A stretch of 64,000 nucleotides of DNA from Bifidobacterium sp. WK041_4_12 (GCF_041080795.1 NZ_CP129674.1:930001-994000); one strand, 5' to 3'; counted from the first letter of the stretch, positions 37,072 to 47,811 are shown. Notes: generated by a model from the letters alone, not told the origin. Translations and numbers: made by a program.

Positions 37072-37089
37072 CGAAGTGTGAAGGAAAGC

Positions 37090-37350
37090 TCAGAGAGCGT
37101 TCACGGCGGTAGCAAGACCGGACTTGCGGTTCGCAGCCTGGTTCTTGTGAATCACGCCCTTGCCTGCAGCTCTGTCGAGACTGCGGGCGGCGACCTGGTA
37201 TGCGCTCTGTGCGCTTTCCTTGTCTCCGGCGCTGATTGCCTCGCGTGCCGCACGCACGGCAGTCTTTACTTCACTTTTCACCGATACGTTACGAAGATGA
37301 GCGTTCTCATTGGTGATGACGCGCTTCTTCTGCGACTTGATGTTTGCCAC
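37090..37350 (-). CDS. rpsT: 30S ribosomal protein S20
   Basis: Small basic protein of 86 residues starting [15 protein letters not shown], the classic S20 beginning, with helices rich in Ala, Lys and Arg ([32 protein letters not shown]). The start is GTG with GGAGTAACA just before it. It binds 16S rRNA early in 30S assembly. It is divergent from lepA across 204 bases that should hold promoters for both, and has its own terminator. Confidence 0.97.
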   Translation of the reverse strand: MANIKSQKKRVITNENAHLRNVSVKSEVKTAVRAAREAISAGDKESAQSAYQVAARSLDRAAGKGVIHKNQAANRKSGLATAVNAL

Positions 37351-37554
37351 TGTTACTCCAAACGACGTTATGCTATATCCTTATAGACAAACATATAGGC
37401 TACCATGCCTCATGCCCATTTTCCAAGAATCCCGCCATGAGCGGTATAAATGGCGCATGCAAGGGTTCGCTGCACTGTCAATGTGCCTGAGTTCCGGTCT
37501 GGCTGCACTTACGGGTAGAATTCCGTAAGTTCACACTTTATCGGAGGGAGCACG

Positions 37555-39432
37555 GTGGCGGTTCAGCATAATCAGCCCGGATTCACCGATCAATCGTTGA
37601 TGCGCAACTTTTGCATCATCGCGCATATTGATCATGGCAAATCAACGGTTGCTGATCGCATTCTGCAACTGAGTGGCATCGTGTCGGATCGTGAAATGCA
37701 CGACCAGTTCCTCGATCGCATGGATATCGAGCAGGAACGTGGCATCACGATCAAGTCGCAGGCTGTGCGCGTGCCTTGGACCGCTGATGGCAAGGAATAC
37801 ACGCTCGGCATGATCGACACCCCTGGCCATGTCGATTTCACCTATGAAGTTTCCCGAGCGCTCGCCGCATGCGAAGGCGCGGTGCTCCTCGTCGATGCGA
37901 CGCAGGGGATTGAAGCGCAGACGCTTTCAAATCTGTATATGGCGATTGAGCACGACCTGACCATCATTCCAGTGCTCAACAAGATTGATCTTCCCAGTGC
38001 CGAACCAGACAAGCATGCCAAGGAGCTGGCTGGGCTTCTGGGCTGCCCAGAAAGCGACGTATTGCGTGTGTCTGGCAAGACGGGAGAGGGTGTCAGCGAG
38101 CTGCTTGACCGCATCGTGCTGGAGGTGCCACCGCCACATGGCAATGCGCAGGCCCCGGCGCGGGCAATGATCTTCGATTCGGTCTACGACTCATACCGTG
38201 GCATCGTCACCTATATTCGTATGGTTGACGGTGAAATCAAATCCCGTCAGAAAATCCGCATGATGGGTCTGGGCACTGTTCACGACCCGATTGAGCTTGG
38301 CGTGATAAGCCCTGACATGACCCCAACGAAGGCGCTTGGTGCGGGAGAAGTCGGGTATGTGATCACGGGCGTCAAGGACGTTGGCCAATCCAAGGTTGGC
38401 GACACGATCACGACTGAGAAAGACCCTGCAAGCACGGCGCTGCCCGGCTATCGCGACCCTCATCCGATGGTCTATGCCGGACTCTTCCCAGTTGATAACG
38501 CTGATTTCCCAGACTTGCGAGAGGCGCTCGACAAGCTCAAGCTCAACGATGCAGCCCTGGTCTATGAACCGGAAACCTCAGTTGCCTTGGGCTTCGGATT
38601 CCGCTGTGGCTTCCTTGGACTGCTGCATATGGAAATCGTCGCGGAGCGTCTGAGTCGAGAATTCGATCTCGATCTGATTTCGACCGCTCCGAACGTGACC
38701 TATGACGTGACGATGGAAGACGGCAAGGTGCATCGCGTCACCAACCCCAGCGAATTCCCGGACGGCAAGGTGAAGAAGATCGTCGAACCTGTGGTTTCAG
38801 CCGATATCATCACACCCAAGGAATTCATCGGCTCCGTCATGGAACTATGCCAGGATCATCGCGGTCAGATGGGCACGATGGAATACATCAGCGAGGATCG
38901 TGTCGAGATGCATTACACGATGCCGCTTGCCGAGATTGTGTTCGACTTCTTCGACCAGTTGAAAAGCCGCACCAAAGGCTATGCAAGCCTTGACTATCAT
39001 GAGTCGGGCGAACAGTCGGCAGACTTGGTGAAGGTTGATATTCTGATTCAGGGTGAGAAGGTCGATGCGTTCAGCGCAGTCGTGCATCGTGACAAGGCGT
39101 ATGCATACGGCGTGATGATGACGAAGAAGCTCAGGGAGCTCATACCGCGTCAGCAGTTCGAGATTCCCATTCAGGCGGCCATCGGCTCGCGCATCATCGC
39201 GCGCGAAACGATTCGCGCATTGCGCAAGGACGTGCTCGCCAAATGCTATGGCGGCGACATCACACGAAAGCGCAAGCTGCTTGAAAAGCAGAAGGCAGGC
39301 AAGAAGCGCATGAAGATGCTCGGGCGCGTCGAAGTGCCGCAGGAAGCGTTCATCGCGGCGTTGAGCACCGACGATTCTACGGATAGGGATACGCGAGACA
39401 AGATTCGCGCGGCTGCCAAGAAGGATAGTTAG
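37555..39432 (+). CDS. lepA: Elongation factor 4 (LepA)
   Basis: Translational GTPase of 625 residues that acts on the ribosome during elongation or 30S maturation. The start GTG 37555 has TCGGAGGGAG upstream. G1 is [16 protein letters not shown]2 RGITIK, G3 DTPGHVD and G4 NKIDLPSA. Domains II-V and the LepA C-terminal domain ([38 protein letters not shown]) follow. Full length, with no oddities. Confidence 0.97.
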   Translation: MAVQHNQPGFTDQSLMRNFCIIAHIDHGKSTVADRILQLSGIVSDREMHDQFLDRMDIEQERGITIKSQAVRVPWTADGKEYTLGMIDTPGHVDFTYEVSRALAACEGAVLLVDATQGIEAQTLSNLYMAIEHDLTIIPVLNKIDLPSAEPDKHAKELAGLLGCPESDVLRVSGKTGEGVSELLDRIVLEVPPPHGNAQAPARAMIFDSVYDSYRGIVTYIRMVDGEIKSRQKIRMMGLGTVHDPIELGVISPDMTPTKALGAGEVGYVITGVKDVGQSKVGDTITTEKDPASTALPGYRDPHPMVYAGLFPVDNADFPDLREALDKLKLNDAALVYEPETSVALGFGFRCGFLGLLHMEIVAERLSREFDLDLISTAPNVTYDVTMEDGKVHRVTNPSEFPDGKVKKIVEPVVSADIITPKEFIGSVMELCQDHRGQMGTMEYISEDRVEMHYTMPLAEIVFDFFDQLKSRTKGYASLDYHESGEQSADLVKVDILIQGEKVDAFSAVVHRDKAYAYGVMMTKKLRELIPRQQFEIPIQAAIGSRIIARETIRALRKDVLAKCYGGDITRKRKLLEKQKAGKKRMKMLGRVEVPQEAFIAALSTDDSTDRDTRDKIRAAAKKDS

Positions 39433-39461
39433 ACGTTAGCTCAGTTGCAATGGGGGACACC

Positions 39462-40724
39462 ATGACCTTTGGTCTGTACATTCATGTGCCATTTTGCTTG
39501 AAGCGCTGCGGTTACTGCGATTTCAACACCTACACGTCGATGGACATGGGCGAAGGCGCAAGCGTTGACCACTATGCGACGATGATCATCGAAGAGATGG
39601 CGCTGCTCAAGCGTTGGCAGGAAGAGAACGGCATCGCGCCCGAAGCTCTGTCCACCATATTCTTCGGAGGAGGAACGCCCACCGTGCTCAAGGCGCTCGA
39701 CCTGGTGCGCATGGTGCAGACCGCCGAGCATGAATGGGGTGTCGTCGACAATCCTGAAATCACCACAGAAGCGAACCCTGACACTGTCGATGCGGCGTAT
39801 CTGCAGACCTTGAAGGCGGGTGGCTTCACCAGAATCTCGTTCGGTATGCAGTCAGCGGTCCCGCATGTGCTGAAAACGCTCGAACGCACGCATACGCCAG
39901 AAAACGTCGTGACCAACGTGAAGGCAGCCCAGGCCTTGGGTCTTGAATGCAGCGTCGACCTTATCTATGGCACTCCGGGAGAGAGCATCGACGACTGGAA
40001 GACCAGCGTCCGCAGTGCCTTGGCCATGCAGCCGACGCACATTTCCGCGTATGCGCTCACCTTGGAACCCACGACCCCGATGGGCAGAAAAGTCGATTAT
40101 GGCATACTTCCCAAACCCAACGACGATGATGAAGCTGAAAAGTATGAAATCGCTGATTCGCTGTTCTCCGAGCAAGGACTCGCATGGTATGAGATTTCGA
40201 ATTGGGCGGTGCCCGGCCATGAATGCCGGCACAATCTTGGCTATTGGCGAAACATCGATTGGGTGGGGCTGGGGCCTGGAGCACACTCGCATTTCGGACA
40301 TCTGAGCGCATCGACAACCTTGCCGCAAGGGACGTATGCGGTTGACAGTCATGAGGGCTTCACACGGCAGCATCGCAGCCTTCCATCCGGCTGCTCTTCG
40401 ATAAGGGCTTGGGACATTCGCCACCCGCGGCGCTGGGCGCATGCGATTCATCAGGGCGATGTTCCCTGGCAGGGAGCGGAAAGCTTGAATCATCAGGCGA
40501 CGCTCGAGGAAGCCATCATGCTCGGGGTCCGTCTGCATGAGGGCTTGGATGTCGAGAGCATCAATGCCCTCGCGGGAAAGCAGTTGCAGCCCGGCATAGT
40601 GCAGGCGTTGCACGAAGAAGGCTTGATCGAAGAGTCGTCATCGACCATAGTGCCTACGCTTCACGGGCGGCTGCTGAACGACCTCATCGTCGAAAGGCTG
40701 CTTGATGCCTACACGCTTGATTAA
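39462..40724 (+). CDS. hemW: HemW-type radical SAM protein
   Basis: Radical SAM protein of 420 residues from ATG 39462, preceded by GGGGGA; ATG 39450 is an alternative. The [4Fe-4S] motif is Cys12-x3-Cys16-x2-Cys19 (PFCLKRCGYC), and FGGGTPTVL and SFGMQS are SAM-site motifs. It is often annotated oxygen-independent coproporphyrinogen oxidase, but the CxxxCxxC without a fourth nearby Cys and the C-terminal HemW domain (WVGLGPGAHSHFG) indicate HemW, a heme-binding chaperone. No heme biosynthesis genes are nearby. It follows lepA by 29 bases, as in many Firmicutes and actinobacteria. Confidence 0.9.
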   Translation: MTFGLYIHVPFCLKRCGYCDFNTYTSMDMGEGASVDHYATMIIEEMALLKRWQEENGIAPEALSTIFFGGGTPTVLKALDLVRMVQTAEHEWGVVDNPEITTEANPDTVDAAYLQTLKAGGFTRISFGMQSAVPHVLKTLERTHTPENVVTNVKAAQALGLECSVDLIYGTPGESIDDWKTSVRSALAMQPTHISAYALTLEPTTPMGRKVDYGILPKPNDDDEAEKYEIADSLFSEQGLAWYEISNWAVPGHECRHNLGYWRNIDWVGLGPGAHSHFGHLSASTTLPQGTYAVDSHEGFTRQHRSLPSGCSSIRAWDIRHPRRWAHAIHQGDVPWQGAESLNHQATLEEAIMLGVRLHEGLDVESINALAGKQLQPGIVQALHEEGLIEESSSTIVPTLHGRLLNDLIVERLLDAYTLD

Positions 40725-40858
40725 CGGGAGTGCGTGTCAATAATGTCAAATACGACACACATTATGGAATCAGACCTTACAATGACACATCCACACGGTA
40801 TTCTGTTCTATCAAAGCGTTTCATTCGGACTTCTGCCCACCCTAGAGAGGTGATATCA

Positions 40859-43800
40859 GTGACTTTCAAAGCACCACTTGATCTTACTGTTCATAATGCA
40901 CAGGGACTATACGATCCTGCCAACGAGCATGACGCATGTGGTGTCGGTATGGTCACTACCTTGAATGGGATTCCTGAACGTTCCATCGTGGATCATGCGA
41001 TTGAGGTTCTCGTGAACCTGGATCACCGAGGTGCCGTCGGCGCTGAAAAGAACACGGGTGACGGTGCTGGAATGCTCATCACCATGCCCGATGAATTCAT
41101 GCGGGCAACGATTGACGCAGAACTACCCGAGCAGGGAAGCTATGCGGCGGGCATCGTCTTCCTTGATCGTGACATTGCTCTCGGTGCGCAGCAAGAGCAG
41201 GCCATCGCCTCCATCGTCGAAGAGGAGGGGCTTTCGGTTCTTGCATGGCGGGACGTGCCGACCAACCCCAACGGACTGGGCTTGCAGGCCTTGAGCACGA
41301 TGCCATCGTTCAAAACCCTGGTGATTGCGGATCCGAATGGCGAATTGAAAGGCATGGATCTGGAACGTCGGGCCTTCCGCGTCAGGAAGCGCGTCGAACA
41401 TGCGGTTGGCGTGTATTTCGTTTCGCTGTCAACCAAGACCATCACCTATAAGGGCATGCTCACGACGATGCAGCTTCAGCCTTTCTTCCCCGATCTGTCA
41501 AACCCGCTGATGAAGGCACGCATCGCCATCGTCCATTCACGCTTCTCCACCAACACTTTCCCCAGCTGGCCACTGGCGCAGCCCTTCAGACTGCTTGCCC
41601 ATAATGGCGAGATCAACACGATTCAGGGCAACCGCAATTGGGTGTCCGCCCGCGAAGGTCGTCTGAGCTCTGAACTTTTGGGCGACGTTTCCCAACTGCT
41701 GCCCATCAATACGCCAGGCTATTCGGATTCCGGCACCTTCGACGAAACGTTGGAACTGCTCTATCTTGCAGGACGTTCGCTGCCTCACGCCGTTTCGATG
41801 ATGCTGCCACCCGCCTGGGAGAAGAATGACACGCTCGACCCCGATGTTCGAGCATTCTATGAATACAACAACACGCTGATCGAGCCTTGGGACGGTCCTG
41901 CGAACATCATCTTCACCGATGGCGACCTCGTGGGCGCGCAGCTTGATCGCAATGGTCTGCGCCCTGGACGCTGGCAGCTGATGGATGATGGACATCTTGT
42001 GCTGGCTTCGGAAACAGGCGTGCTCGACAAGATCCCTCAGAGCCATATAGCGCGCAAGGGTCGTTTGGAACCAGGAAAGATGTTCCTGGTCGACGTCAAC
42101 GAGGGGCGCATCGTCCCCGACGATGAAATTCGCAAGAATCTCGCTTCGCAGCATCCATATCGTTCATGGGTCGAGGGCAACTCGGTAGAAATGAGCGAGC
42201 TGCCTGCGCGCGAGCATGTCAGCCATTCCGGCATGTCGGTAAGACGACGTCAGAGAGCTTTCGGCTACACCGAAGAAGATCTCAAGATGCTGCTCACACC
42301 GATGGCCGAAGGTGGCAAGGAACCTTTGGGAGCCATGGGCAATGACACGCCTATGGCAGTGCTGTCATCACGTTCGAGAATGCTGTTTGACTACTTCACG
42401 CAGAAGTTCGCACAGGTCACCAATCCGCCGCTCGACTGGGAACGTGAAGAGATCGTCACCTGCCTTGAGTCTGCCATCGGACCAGAGCCCAATCTGCTCG
42501 AAGACACCGAGTTGCATGCGAAGAAGATTCTGATCCCGAACCCCGTTGTCGACTCGGATGAAATGGCGCAGTTGAAGCGTCTGGACAAGGCGCAGATTCT
42601 CAACAACTATTACAAGCCCTTCGTGGTCAAAGGACTGTATCAGGTCGCCGGAGGAGGCAAGGCGCTGAAGGCGCGCCTTGACGAGATATTCAAGCAGATT
42701 GACGATGCCATCGAAGAGGGCAAGAATTTCATCGTACTTTCCGACCGCGATTCGAACCACACATGGGGTCCCATTCCTTCGCTGCTGATGACAAGCGCAG
42801 TCCAGCACCATTTGCTGCGCCGTCATACGAGAACGCAGGTTTCGCTTGCCGTCGAAGCCGGAGACGTGCGCGAAGTGCACCATGTCGCATTGCTGATCGC
42901 CTACGGTGCCGCTTGCGTGAACCCTTATCTGGCGTTGGAATCCGTCGAGAATCTTTCCGAGCGAGGATACCTCAAGGTCACCGGGGCGCAGGCCGCCAAG
43001 AATCTCACCAAGGCTTTGAGTACCGGCGTTCTGAAAATCATGAGCAAGATGGGCGTGAGTACCATCATGTCGTACCGTGGTTCTCAGCTCTTCGAAGCCG
43101 TAGGATTGAGCCAAAAGATCGTTGACGAGTACTTTACCGGCACCACGTCTCGTGTCGGAGGCACCAGTCTGGACGACATTGCCGAAGAGGTCGCCATACG
43201 ACACCGGGTCGCATATCCAACGCAATGGACTGCCCGTCCGCACAGGAATCTGCGTTCAGGTGGCGACTATAAGTGGCGCAGGACGGGCGAGGAGCATCTG
43301 AACGATCCCGAGTCCATATTCCTGCTGCAGCAGTCGACGCAGCGAGCCGACTACCAGATGTTCAAGCAGTATTCACATCACATCAACGACACGTCAAACC
43401 GCCTGATGACCTTGCGTGGACTGATGAAGTTCAAGCATAGCCGCAAGCCCATCGACATCAGTGAGGTCGAGCCGGCTTCCGAGATCGTCAAGCGCTTCTC
43501 GACCGGTGCCATGAGCTACGGATCAATCTCCCAGGAGGCTCACGAGACGCTGGCCAAGGCGATGAACAAGCTTGGTGCTCGCTCCAACTCGGGAGAGGGC
43601 GGCGAATCACAGGACCGCATCGAAGATCCAGCCCGCACGAGCCGCATCAAGCAGATTGCGTCGGCACGATTCGGCGTGACCAGCGATTATCTGGTGTCCG
43701 CAACCGATCTGCAGATTAAGCTTGCCCAGGGAGCAAAGCCTGGCGAAGGCGGTCATCTGCCAGGCGCCAAGGTTCCGCCGTGGATTGCGGAGGTGCGCCG

Positions 43801-45430
43801 CGCAACCCCAGGCGTGGAACTCATATCTCCTCCTCCGCACCATGACATCTATTCGATCGAGGATTTGAAGCAGCTTATCAACGATGCCAAAATGGCCAAT
43901 CCCAAGGCGCGCATCCATGTCAAGCTGGTGTCTGAGTTCGGTGTCGGCACCATTGCGGCAGGTGTGGCGAAGTGCTTCGCGGATGTCGTGCTGATATCAG
44001 GATATGACGGCGGCACCGGGGCGGCACCGCTTAACGCCATCAAGCATGCAGGAACCCCATGGGAGATCGGACTTTCCGAAACCCAGCAGACCTTGATTCT
44101 CAACGGCTTGCGCAGCAGAATCGTCGTGCAGTGCGATGGTGAGCTCAAGACCGGTCGAGACGTCGTCATCGCCGCACTGCTGGGAGCTGAGGAGTTTGGC
44201 TTTGCAACGGCTGCACTTATCGTAGAGGGCTGCGTCATGATGCGCGCGTGCCAGCTCAATACCTGTCCGCAGGGCATCGCAACGCAGGACCCTGAATTGC
44301 GCGCGCGTTTCCGTGGCAAGCCGGAGCATGTCATCAACTTTTTCATGTTCATCGCTGAGGAGGTTCGAGAACTGCTGGCTCAACTGGGCTTCCGCACCTT
44401 GGAAGATGCAGTCGGCCATGTCGAGATGCTTGACCAGAACGAGGCCATCAGCCGGTGGAAGTCCGGCGGCATCGATCTTTCCAACGTACTCATGCAGGCC
44501 GGTCCTACGCCTGGCACCATTCTTCATCACACGATCAACCAGAACCACGAGCTCGAAAAGGCGCTTGACAACAGGCTTATCAAGCTTGCCGAACCCGCCT
44601 TGGAACGCAAGGAACCAGTGCTGATTGACGTACCGATCCGCAACGTGAATCGAACGGTCGGCACGATGCTCGGCTATGAAATTACCAAGCGCTACAAGGC
44701 GCAGGGTCTGCCTGATGACACGATTGACATCACGCTGCACGGATCGGGCGGTCAGTCCATCGGTGCTTTCATTCCTCGCGGCGAAACCCTGCGCATCTAT
44801 GGCGAAGTCAACGATTACGCCGGCAAGGGGCTTTCGGGTGGATGCATCATCGTGCGTCCGGCTGAAGACGTTCATTTCGATCCGCATGAGAACGTCATCT
44901 GCGGCAATGTCACGGGCTTTGGCGCAACTTCGGGCCAGATGCTGATTGCAGGCAAGGCAGGGGAGCGTTTCGCCGTGCGAAACGGAGGTGCAAGCTTCGT
45001 TGTCGAAGGCGTTGGCGACCACGGTTGCGAATACATGACCGGCGGAACGGTAGCCATATTGGGGCCGACCGGAAGAAACTTCGGAGCAGGATTCTCTGGC
45101 GGCAATGCCTATGTTCTCGATCTGGACATGAATCAGGTGAATCCTTCGGCAAGGGTGAACGGTTCCTTGCAGTTCCTGGCCGTCGAGGCAGAATATGCAG
45201 AGGAGCTTCATGCGCTTGTCAAGCGTCATGCAGAGGAAACCGGTTCCGAAACAGCCAAAAATCTGCTGAAGGACTGGACGACGAGCCTGGAACGATTCAC
45301 GCACGTCGTTCCCACCCAATATCTGGCGATGAAGACCGCCATGGACCAGGCTCACAAGGACAAGGTCGATTTCAACCAGCCTGGGGCGTGGGAATCATTG
45401 TATGAACGTGTTGTGGAAGGAGTGCACTGA
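40859..45430 (+). CDS. gltB: Glutamate synthase, large subunit
   Basis: Forms two glutamates from glutamine and 2-oxoglutarate. GTG 40859 with AGAGAGGTGAT upstream gives 1523 residues, near the 1527 of mycobacterial GltB; an ATG at 40730 would add 43 unmatched residues. Cys27 in DACGVGMV becomes the N-terminal nucleophile after removal of a 26-residue propeptide. The glutaminase domain is followed by the central domain, the FMN domain (GEGGESQDRIED, GGTGAAP) and the 3Fe-4S cluster motif CQLNTCPQGIA. The C-terminal GXGXG-type beta-helix includes GSGGQSIGAF. gltD begins two bases after the stop. Confidence 0.95.
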   Translation: MTFKAPLDLTVHNAQGLYDPANEHDACGVGMVTTLNGIPERSIVDHAIEVLVNLDHRGAVGAEKNTGDGAGMLITMPDEFMRATIDAELPEQGSYAAGIVFLDRDIALGAQQEQAIASIVEEEGLSVLAWRDVPTNPNGLGLQALSTMPSFKTLVIADPNGELKGMDLERRAFRVRKRVEHAVGVYFVSLSTKTITYKGMLTTMQLQPFFPDLSNPLMKARIAIVHSRFSTNTFPSWPLAQPFRLLAHNGEINTIQGNRNWVSAREGRLSSELLGDVSQLLPINTPGYSDSGTFDETLELLYLAGRSLPHAVSMMLPPAWEKNDTLDPDVRAFYEYNNTLIEPWDGPANIIFTDGDLVGAQLDRNGLRPGRWQLMDDGHLVLASETGVLDKIPQSHIARKGRLEPGKMFLVDVNEGRIVPDDEIRKNLASQHPYRSWVEGNSVEMSELPAREHVSHSGMSVRRRQRAFGYTEEDLKMLLTPMAEGGKEPLGAMGNDTPMAVLSSRSRMLFDYFTQKFAQVTNPPLDWEREEIVTCLESAIGPEPNLLEDTELHAKKILIPNPVVDSDEMAQLKRLDKAQILNNYYKPFVVKGLYQVAGGGKALKARLDEIFKQIDDAIEEGKNFIVLSDRDSNHTWGPIPSLLMTSAVQHHLLRRHTRTQVSLAVEAGDVREVHHVALLIAYGAACVNPYLALESVENLSERGYLKVTGAQAAKNLTKALSTGVLKIMSKMGVSTIMSYRGSQLFEAVGLSQKIVDEYFTGTTSRVGGTSLDDIAEEVAIRHRVAYPTQWTARPHRNLRSGGDYKWRRTGEEHLNDPESIFLLQQSTQRADYQMFKQYSHHINDTSNRLMTLRGLMKFKHSRKPIDISEVEPASEIVKRFSTGAMSYGSISQEAHETLAKAMNKLGARSNSGEGGESQDRIEDPARTSRIKQIASARFGVTSDYLVSATDLQIKLAQGAKPGEGGHLPGAKVPPWIAEVRRATPGVELISPPPHHDIYSIEDLKQLINDAKMANPKARIHVKLVSEFGVGTIAAGVAKCFADVVLISGYDGGTGAAPLNAIKHAGTPWEIGLSETQQTLILNGLRSRIVVQCDGELKTGRDVVIAALLGAEEFGFATAALIVEGCVMMRACQLNTCPQGIATQDPELRARFRGKPEHVINFFMFIAEEVRELLAQLGFRTLEDAVGHVEMLDQNEAISRWKSGGIDLSNVLMQAGPTPGTILHHTINQNHELEKALDNRLIKLAEPALERKEPVLIDVPIRNVNRTVGTMLGYEITKRYKAQGLPDDTIDITLHGSGGQSIGAFIPRGETLRIYGEVNDYAGKGLSGGCIIVRPAEDVHFDPHENVICGNVTGFGATSGQMLIAGKAGERFAVRNGGASFVVEGVGDHGCEYMTGGTVAILGPTGRNFGAGFSGGNAYVLDLDMNQVNPSARVNGSLQFLAVEAEYAEELHALVKRHAEETGSETAKNLLKDWTTSLERFTHVVPTQYLAMKTAMDQAHKDKVDFNQPGAWESLYERVVEGVH

Positions 45431-45431
45431 G

Positions 45432-46964
45432 ATGACTGATCCAAGAGGATTTCTGAAGGTTCGTACGCGTCGAGAGCTCAAGGAACGACCAGTTTCAGAG
45501 CGCACCAAGGACTGGCAGGACGTCCATGCTGAATTCGGTTTGCAGGATTTCACTAAGAGTCAGGCAGCGCGATGCATGGATTGTGGCACACCTTTCTGCA
45601 TGACGGGCTGTCCTTTGGGCAATCTGATTCCAGAATTCAACGATCTGGTTCGTCAGGGCAAATGGGAGGATGGATACAACCGCCTTTCCGTCACCAACAA
45701 CTTCCCTGAAGTCACAGGGCGTGTATGCCCGGCACCATGCGAACAGGCATGCGTTCTCGCGATTCATCAGCCTGCGACGATGATCAAGCTCGACGAGCAG
45801 ACGATCATCGATCAGGCTTGGAAGCTCGGTTATGTCAAGCCGCAACCTCCGCAGCGTCTGACCGACATGACGGTGGCTGTCGTGGGTTCCGGTCCCGCAG
45901 GTCTCGCATGCGCCCAGCAGCTTACGCGAGCTGGACATACGGTTGTCGTCTACGAACGCGATGACGCCATCGGTGGCCTGATGCGCTATGGCATTCCCAA
46001 CTTCAAGCTTGACAAGACACTGATCGACAAGCGTCAGGAGCAGATGGAGGCAGAAGGCACGCGCTTCCGCACGAATGTCGAAATCGGCAAGGACATCAGC
46101 TGGGATGAACTGCGCAGCCGCTACGATGCGGTGGTCGTCGCCATCGGTTCGACGGTGCCGAGAAACATTTCCATTCCTGGACGAGAGCTGAAGGGCATTC
46201 ATTTCGCCATGGACTTCCTGCCCGATGCAACACGTGCGGTCTGGGGCAAGAAGCCGATCAATGGCATCACTGCCAAAGACAAGCATGTGGTGATCATTGG
46301 CGGTGGCGATACCGGTTCTGACTGCCTAGGCACGTCGATTCGTCAGGGTGCACGGTCCGTCACGGTGCTCCAGATCAATCCGAAGGAACCGGCAACGCGT
46401 CCCGACAAGGATCCATGGCCCACATATGCGCGCACCTATCAGAAGACCTCCTCGATGGAGGAGGGCGGCGAGTACCTCTACAGCACGGATTCCGTTGAAT
46501 TCGAAGCAGGCGAGGCGGGCGACACGGCCGTTGACGTCAAGGAAGGTACCACGGCTGAAAGCTTCATCGCCGACGAGCACGGCTCCATCACAGGGCTGAA
46601 GATCGTCGATGTCGCTCCCGGAGACAATGGCCCGTTTACGCGTCAGCACGGAACCGAACGCATCATACCCGCAGATCTGGTACTCATTTCCATCGGATTC
46701 CTGCACCCTGATACGCAGACTCTGGTCGATCAGCTTCCTGTGGAACTCGACAAGCGCGGCAATGTCGCGCGCAACAACGATTTCGCGACCTCGCAGGATG
46801 GCATGTTCGTCTGCGGCGACGCAGGACGTGGCCAGTCCCTTGTGGTGTGGGCAATTTCAGAAGGTCGAAGCTGCGCAGCCGCCGTCGACAAGTTCCTTAC
46901 CGGAAACACCGAGCTGCCTGCGCCGATCACCGCAACGCAACGCCCGATGATGCTGCCGCGGTAA
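45432..46964 (+). CDS. gltD: Glutamate synthase, small subunit
   Basis: NADPH-dependent partner of GltB, 510 residues from ATG 45432, with GAAGGAG about nine bases upstream. The N-terminal iron-sulfur region has CMDCGTPFCMTGCPLGNLIP and CPAPCEQACVL, giving the cysteines for two [4Fe-4S] clusters. The FAD motif VAVVGSGPAGLACAQQL and NADPH motif VVIIGGGDTGSDCLG follow, and FVCGDAGRGQSLVVWAI closes the flavin site. It is cotranscribed with gltB. Confidence 0.96.
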   Translation: MTDPRGFLKVRTRRELKERPVSERTKDWQDVHAEFGLQDFTKSQAARCMDCGTPFCMTGCPLGNLIPEFNDLVRQGKWEDGYNRLSVTNNFPEVTGRVCPAPCEQACVLAIHQPATMIKLDEQTIIDQAWKLGYVKPQPPQRLTDMTVAVVGSGPAGLACAQQLTRAGHTVVVYERDDAIGGLMRYGIPNFKLDKTLIDKRQEQMEAEGTRFRTNVEIGKDISWDELRSRYDAVVVAIGSTVPRNISIPGRELKGIHFAMDFLPDATRAVWGKKPINGITAKDKHVVIIGGGDTGSDCLGTSIRQGARSVTVLQINPKEPATRPDKDPWPTYARTYQKTSSMEEGGEYLYSTDSVEFEAGEAGDTAVDVKEGTTAESFIADEHGSITGLKIVDVAPGDNGPFTRQHGTERIIPADLVLISIGFLHPDTQTLVDQLPVELDKRGNVARNNDFATSQDGMFVCGDAGRGQSLVVWAISEGRSCAAAVDKFLTGNTELPAPITATQRPMMLPR

Positions 46965-46972
46965 GCCGTTAC

Positions 46973-47040
46973 ACTTAGGAGCTAGTACATAGGAGCTAAG
47001 ACTAGAAGCTAGAACTTAGGGGCCAGAACTGAGAAACCAG
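46973..47040 (+). repeat. Degenerate 14-base tandem repeat after gltD
   Basis: Five units, 46973-46986 ACTTAGGAGCTAGT, 46987-47000 ACATAGGAGCTAAG, 47001-47012 ACTAGAAGCTAG, 47013-47026 AACTTAGGGGCCAG and 47027-47040 AACTGAGAAACCAG. They decay along the array. It is not coding and has no spacers, so it is not CRISPR. The rest of the 201-base gap up to 47165 shows nothing else I can name. Confidence 0.75.
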
Positions 47041-47165
47041 GAGTGATCTGGTCCCTTCATGCAGTGTTTAAGCCGTCAGCAATGTGGCCAGCGCAGTCAA
47101 GCGGCTGACTGAAGCCGCATCGACGCGGAACAGGCCACGGCGCTGCAGAGTGCGAGAGGAGCAAC

Positions 47166-47615
47166 ATGCCCAACCGTTCCCAACGGAGAGCCAATGCGCG
47201 CAATGAGCGTAAAGGCATACCAGCTCAATATGATCAGACGCGCGGACGCGGACGTGGCGGCATGGTCGATGAGCAGTCGCTGCAGGAGAAATCCCGCAGA
47301 ATGCAAACCCATGAGACTGGTGTCTGGAAGCCCACAGGTCATGCCGACGTTGACATCCAGAGAACCGCTACGAACAAGACCATGCCTGCAATCGCAACGC
47401 CCAGCACCTTCAGACAATGGTTGCGGATGCTCAGCTGGATTCTCATTGTCGTCTCTGCCTGCGCCTTCGTCGTTATCATGTGGATTTCGACAACTCCGCT
47501 GTGGCTGGTCATCACCGTTTCAGCCTTCTTTGCGATTGGCGTGCTGAGCCTGTTCATCGTTGCCGGATCGCCTCACGAGAACCCGAATCTGGACGACCAC
47601 GGAACCGCAGTGTGA
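47166..47615 (+). CDS. Small membrane protein of unknown function
   Basis: Protein of 149 residues with AGAGGAGCAAC before ATG 47166. A basic, Gln- and Arg-rich N-terminus of about 85 residues precedes two membrane helices (about 89-109, WILIVVSACAFVVIMWI, and 112-133, LWLVITVSAFFAIGVLSLFIV), with a short acidic tail. This suggests both ends in the cytoplasm. I do not recognise a family. It stands alone between gltD and the glycosyltransferase gene. Confidence 0.75.
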   Translation: MPNRSQRRANARNERKGIPAQYDQTRGRGRGGMVDEQSLQEKSRRMQTHETGVWKPTGHADVDIQRTATNKTMPAIATPSTFRQWLRMLSWILIVVSACAFVVIMWISTTPLWLVITVSAFFAIGVLSLFIVAGSPHENPNLDDHGTAV

Positions 47616-47782
47616 ACGAGCGAGCGCATTGGTGGCATGCTCGCCAAGACTTGAGAGGCACATATGGATGTTCATCGTCGTCGTTGAATCATAACTGGAC
47701 GCTGCATCGCTCCTGGCCCGGCAGACAATGAGGCTTGCCGAGACTCACTGTGAGGGCAGCAATGGCACGAATCAGGCAACGT

Positions 47783-47811
47783 TGTGAATCAGAACGCTGT
47801 GAATCAGAACG
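47783..47811 (+). repeat. Intergenic 15-base tandem duplication
   Basis: TGTGAATCAGAACG occurs at 47783-47796 and again at 47798-47811, a 15-base period, immediately upstream of the glycosyltransferase ribosome site (AAGAAAGAAGAG). The rest of the 214-base gap 47616-47829 shows no clear gene or hairpin. Confidence 0.8.

Noticed and set aside
36866..37081. 71-codon plus-strand frame between dtd and rpsT
   Set aside because: It runs through the rpsT terminator, lacks a ribosome site and has no recognisable content.
43997..45355. 452-codon open frame on the minus strand inside gltB
   Set aside because: It mirrors gltB, whose motifs are unmistakable, and encodes no recognisable domain.
46973..47040. 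Possible CRISPR array
   Set aside because: Units are adjacent without spacers, only 12-14 bases long and degenerate, and no cas genes are present.
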